Source: Egibacter sp.
Lineage (GTDB): Bacteria; Actinomycetota; Nitriliruptoria; Euzebyales; Egibacteraceae
DNA: 64,000 nucleotides
NCBI GenBank assembly: GCA_003553795.1
Contig: PWFH01000026.1
Span: 20,711-84,710, forward strand
Direction: 5' to 3'
Shown here: positions 62,112-64,000 of the stretch, piece by piece
How the letters are laid out: every line of letters begins with the position of its first letter
Numbering within the stretch: position 1 is the first letter of the stretch
Translations under genes and position numbers: made by a program
The notes under the pieces: generated by a model
Seen by the model: only the letters and a program-made list of their open reading frames with translations
Told to the model about the DNA's origin: nothing
Databases searched by the model: none

Positions 62112-62660
62112 GTGGCCGAGCGGCTGTTCGTCGCCGTGGCCGTCCCGGCCGAGGTGCGTGCACGCCTCGACGATGCGCTCGCGGGGCTGCGTGAGCGCTG
62201 GCCCACGCTGCGCTGGACCCGTCCGGAGGGCTGGCACCTCACCCTCGCCTTCGTCGGCGACGCCGAGGAGGACCGGGCGCAGGCGGTGAGCGACGCCGCC
62301 GCTGAGGCTGCGGCCGAGACAGGCCCCTTCGAGGTCGCCCTCACCGGCGCGCTCGGCACCTTCGGGCAGCGCGTGCTCTGGGCGGGGGTCGCCGCCCCCG
62401 AGGGGCTCACGACGCTGGCCGGGCGCACCCGCGCGTCGCTGGCGACGCGCGGCGTCGACGTCGACGATCGCCCGTTCTCCGCGCACCTCACGCTCGCCCG
62501 CGCGCCCGGTCGCGGGCGACTGCCGCGCTCCAGCTCCGACTGGCAGGGCCCGACGTCGCGCTGGTGGGTCACCGAGGTGCGGGTCATGCGCTCGGTCCCG
62601 GCCGCTGGCGGTCCCCGCTACGAGGCCCGCAGTGTCCACCCGCTCACCGTCGATGCCTGA
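62112..62660 (+). CDS. thpR: RNA 2',3'-cyclic phosphodiesterase (LigT/ThpR)
   Basis: This 182-residue 2H phosphoesterase has both catalytic HxT motifs, HLTLAFVGD (about 42) and HLTLARAPG (about 124). It starts RLFVAVAVPAEVRARL, typical of ThpR. The enzyme opens 2',3'-cyclic phosphates; its cellular substrate is not settled. GTG starts three bases after cinA. The stop is directly followed by the 18-bp repeat block. Confidence 0.9.
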   Translation: MAERLFVAVAVPAEVRARLDDALAGLRERWPTLRWTRPEGWHLTLAFVGDAEEDRAQAVSDAAAEAAAETGPFEVALTGALGTFGQRVLWAGVAAPEGLTTLAGRTRASLATRGVDVDDRPFSAHLTLARAPGRGRLPRSSSDWQGPTSRWWVTEVRVMRSVPAAGGPRYEARSVHPLTVDA

Positions 62661-62669
62661 GCCCGTCTC

Positions 62670-62795
62670 GCGGTCGGCCGGAGCCCCGCGGTCGGCCGGA
62701 GCCCCGCGGTCGGCCGGGGCCCCGCGGTCGGCCGGGGCCCCGCGGTCGGCCGGGGCCCCGCGGTCGGCCGGGGCCCCGCGGTCGGTTGGAGCGCC
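62670..62795 (+). repeat. 18-bp GC-only tandem repeat upstream of recA
   Basis: Seven head-to-tail units of GCGGTCGGCCGGGGCCCC type: two with GGAGCCCC, four with GGGGCCCC and one degenerate. Each unit contains the palindromes GGCCGG and GGGGCCCC, so the RNA or DNA could fold strongly. It lies between thpR and the recA LexA box. Confidence 0.9.
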
Positions 62796-62817
62796 GCCGT
62801 CGCGCCAGCGAGCGATC

Positions 62818-62831
62818 CGAACGCCTGTTCG
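62818..62831 (+). promoter_or_regulatory. LexA (SOS) box upstream of recA
   Basis: CGAACGCCTGTTCG contains the actinobacterial/Bacillus-type LexA core GAAC-N4-GTTC with perfect dyad symmetry. It directly precedes a TACACT hexamer, so LexA binding would block the promoter. Confidence 0.85.
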
Positions 62832-62832
62832 C

Positions 62833-62838
62833 TACACT
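62833..62838 (+). promoter_or_regulatory. -10 box of recA
   Basis: TACACT lies two bases after the LexA box and about 100 bases before the recA start. The -35 region has no good match, as is common for actinobacterial recA promoters. Confidence 0.5.
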
Positions 62839-62939
62839 GCTCATCAACAGGCTCCGGGGTGAGGTCCCCCACGTGTCGCACCCCGCGGCTACCGTGAGGA
62901 CCCGACGCCCCGCCCGCCCCGACTGCCAGAGGAGCACCG

Positions 62940-64000
62940 ATGGAGCGTGAGAAGGCCCTCGACATGGCCATCGGCCAGATCGAGAAGCAGTACGGCAAGG
63001 GCTCGATCATGCGGATGGGGGAGGAGGCGAAGGTCAACGTCGCCGCGATCCCCACCGGCGCGATCAGCCTCGACCTCGCGCTCGGCATCGGCGGCATCCC
63101 CCGCGGTCGGGTCACCGAGATCTACGGTCCCGAGAGCTCGGGCAAGACGACCGTGGCGCTGCACGTCGTCGCCGAGGCCCAGCACGCCGGCGGCATCGCC
63201 GCGTTCATCGACGCCGAGCACGCCCTCGACCCGCAGTACGCCAAGGCGCTCGGCGTCGACGTCGACGCCCTGCTCGTGAGCCAGCCCGACACCGGGGAGC
63301 AGGCCCTCGAGATCGCCGACATGCTCGTGCGCTCCGGCGCCGTCGACGTCATCGTCGTCGACTCCGTCGCCGCCCTCACGCCCCGCGCGGAGATCGAGGG
63401 CGAGATGGGTGACAGCCACGTCGGCCTGCAGGCGCGGCTCATGAGCCAGGCGCTGCGCAAGCTCGCAGGGACCTTGCACAAGTCGAAGACCTCGGCGGTC
63501 TTCATCAACCAGATCCGCGAGAAGGTCGGGGTGATGTTCGGCTCGCCGGAGACGACCTCGGGCGGACGGGCGCTGAAGTTCTACTCCTCGGTCCGCCTCG
63601 ACGTCCGGCGCATCGAGTCGCTGAAGGACGGCAACGAGTTCGTCGGCAACCGTGTGCGCGTGAAGGTCGTGAAGAACAAGGTCGCCGCGCCCTTCCGCCA
63701 GGCCGAGTTCGACATCCTCTTCGGTGAGGGGATCTCCAAGGAGGGCTCGCTCATCGACGTCGGCGTCGACCAGGGCATCATCAAGAAGGCTGGGGCCTGG
63801 TACACCTACGAGGGCGAGCAGCTCGGGCAGGGTCGGGAGAACGCGCGGAAGTTCCTGCGCGAGCACACCGACGTCGCCGACGCGATCGGCAAGAGGATCG
63901 CCGAGCAGCTCGGCCTCGTCCCCACCGACGTCAGCGGCGAGGACACCTCCCTGCACGACGCGCTTGGCACCGCCGACGCCGAGTCGGCCAAGGGCGACGG
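62940..64000 (+). CDS. recA: recombinase RecA (3' end beyond window)
   Basis: The frame opens at ATG 62940, five bases after GAGGAG, and is still open at the window end, giving 353 residues. It begins [20 protein letters not shown]. It has Walker [21 protein letters not shown], Walker [21 protein letters not shown] (shown as [12 protein letters not shown]), loop L2 [16 protein letters not shown] and [18 protein letters not shown]. The core is complete and the cut falls in the acidic C-terminal tail. No intein is visible. It is regulated by LexA through the upstream box. Confidence 0.97.
   Translation, partial: MEREKALDMAIGQIEKQYGKGSIMRMGEEAKVNVAAIPTGAISLDLALGIGGIPRGRVTEIYGPESSGKTTVALHVVAEAQHAGGIAAFIDAEHALDPQYAKALGVDVDALLVSQPDTGEQALEIADMLVRSGAVDVIVVDSVAALTPRAEIEGEMGDSHVGLQARLMSQALRKLAGTLHKSKTSAVFINQIREKVGVMFGSPETTSGGRALKFYSSVRLDVRRIESLKDGNEFVGNRVRVKVVKNKVAAPFRQAEFDILFGEGISKEGSLIDVGVDQGIIKKAGAWYTYEGEQLGQGRENARKFLREHTDVADAIGKRIAEQLGLVPTDVSGEDTSLHDALGTADAESAKGD

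Noticed and set aside
62653..62862. Small plus-strand frame encoding RSAGAP hexapeptide repeats
   Set aside because: It consists of the 18-bp DNA repeat, overlaps the thpR stop, runs into the recA control region and has no ribosome-binding site. More likely non-coding.
62940..64000. Intein in recA
   Set aside because: Actinobacterial recA genes sometimes carry inteins, but the Walker A to L2 region reads through without any insertion.

Overview
The window is a 64 kb block of very high-GC bacterial chromosome. Coding density is close to complete and no gene-free stretch exceeds about 280 bases. Gene order and content are those of an actinobacterium: rpsP-khpA-rimM-trmD-rplS-lepB, then yraN-comM-dprA-xer-whiG-type sigma factor-rpsB-tsf-pyrH-frr-cdsA-rlmN-dxr-rip-ispG, then rimP-nusA-ylxR-infB-rbfA-truB-ribF-rpsO-pnp, and finally dapB-thyX-dapA-rnj-ftsK ... 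rodZ-rimO-cinA-recA. Several details suggest a deep-branching lineage rather than a Streptomyces or Mycobacterium relative: a short EF-Ts (204 aa), no rnhB between lepB and the DUF2469 gene, no nrnA between rbfA and truB, and no pgsA between rimO and cinA. A Nitriliruptoria/Egibacter-like origin is my inference. No rRNA, tRNA, CRISPR array, insertion sequence or prophage was seen.

Layout. 1-6.4 kb: a WYL/helicase-C-like protein, a DUF5658 membrane protein, a Kef-type antiporter, ffh, a small zincin and a Ca2+/cation antiporter. 6.4-13.5 kb: ribosome and tRNA maturation genes, signal peptidase and the DNA-uptake/processing genes. 13.5-16.9 kb: a LppX-like membrane-anchored protein, a Xer recombinase, a WhiG/FliA-type sigma factor and a LytM-like protein that has lost a zinc ligand. 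17-27 kb: rpsB-tsf, pyrH-frr-cdsA-rlmN-dxr-rip, then ispG and an inositol-monophosphatase-like gene. 27-39 kb: the rimP-nusA-infB operon behind an attenuator-like hairpin, a PASTA+RlpA-like lipoprotein on the other strand, and rpsO-pnp with a very long intergenic hairpin. 39-53 kb: M16 peptidase, dapB, thyX, two divergently arranged unusual sensor kinases, dapA, RNase J, ftsK and a MurG-like glycosyltransferase. 53-64 kb: a subtilisin-like protease with a tryptophan-pentad tail in an operon with a sensor kinase, then rodZ, rimO, cinA, thpR and recA (cut by the window end) behind a LexA box and an 18-bp tandem repeat.

How the genes work together. Most of the window is the translation/ribosome-assembly, isoprenoid (dxr, ispG), lysine/peptidoglycan precursor (dapA, dapB), RNA decay (pnp, rnj) and chromosome segregation (xer, ftsK) core. 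Genes are tightly packed with many ATGA/GTGA overlaps, so they probably form a few long transcription units. The accessory content that stands out is envelope signalling: three sensor kinases with no response-regulator gene nearby, one with a receiver lacking its phospho-acceptor aspartate and one with no phospho-acceptor histidine, plus the secreted S8 protease. The strongest candidate for an undescribed system is the protease-kinase pair at 53.3-57.4 kb. The protease ends in 30 tryptophans spaced exactly five residues apart, encoded by 30-bp tandem DNA repeats.
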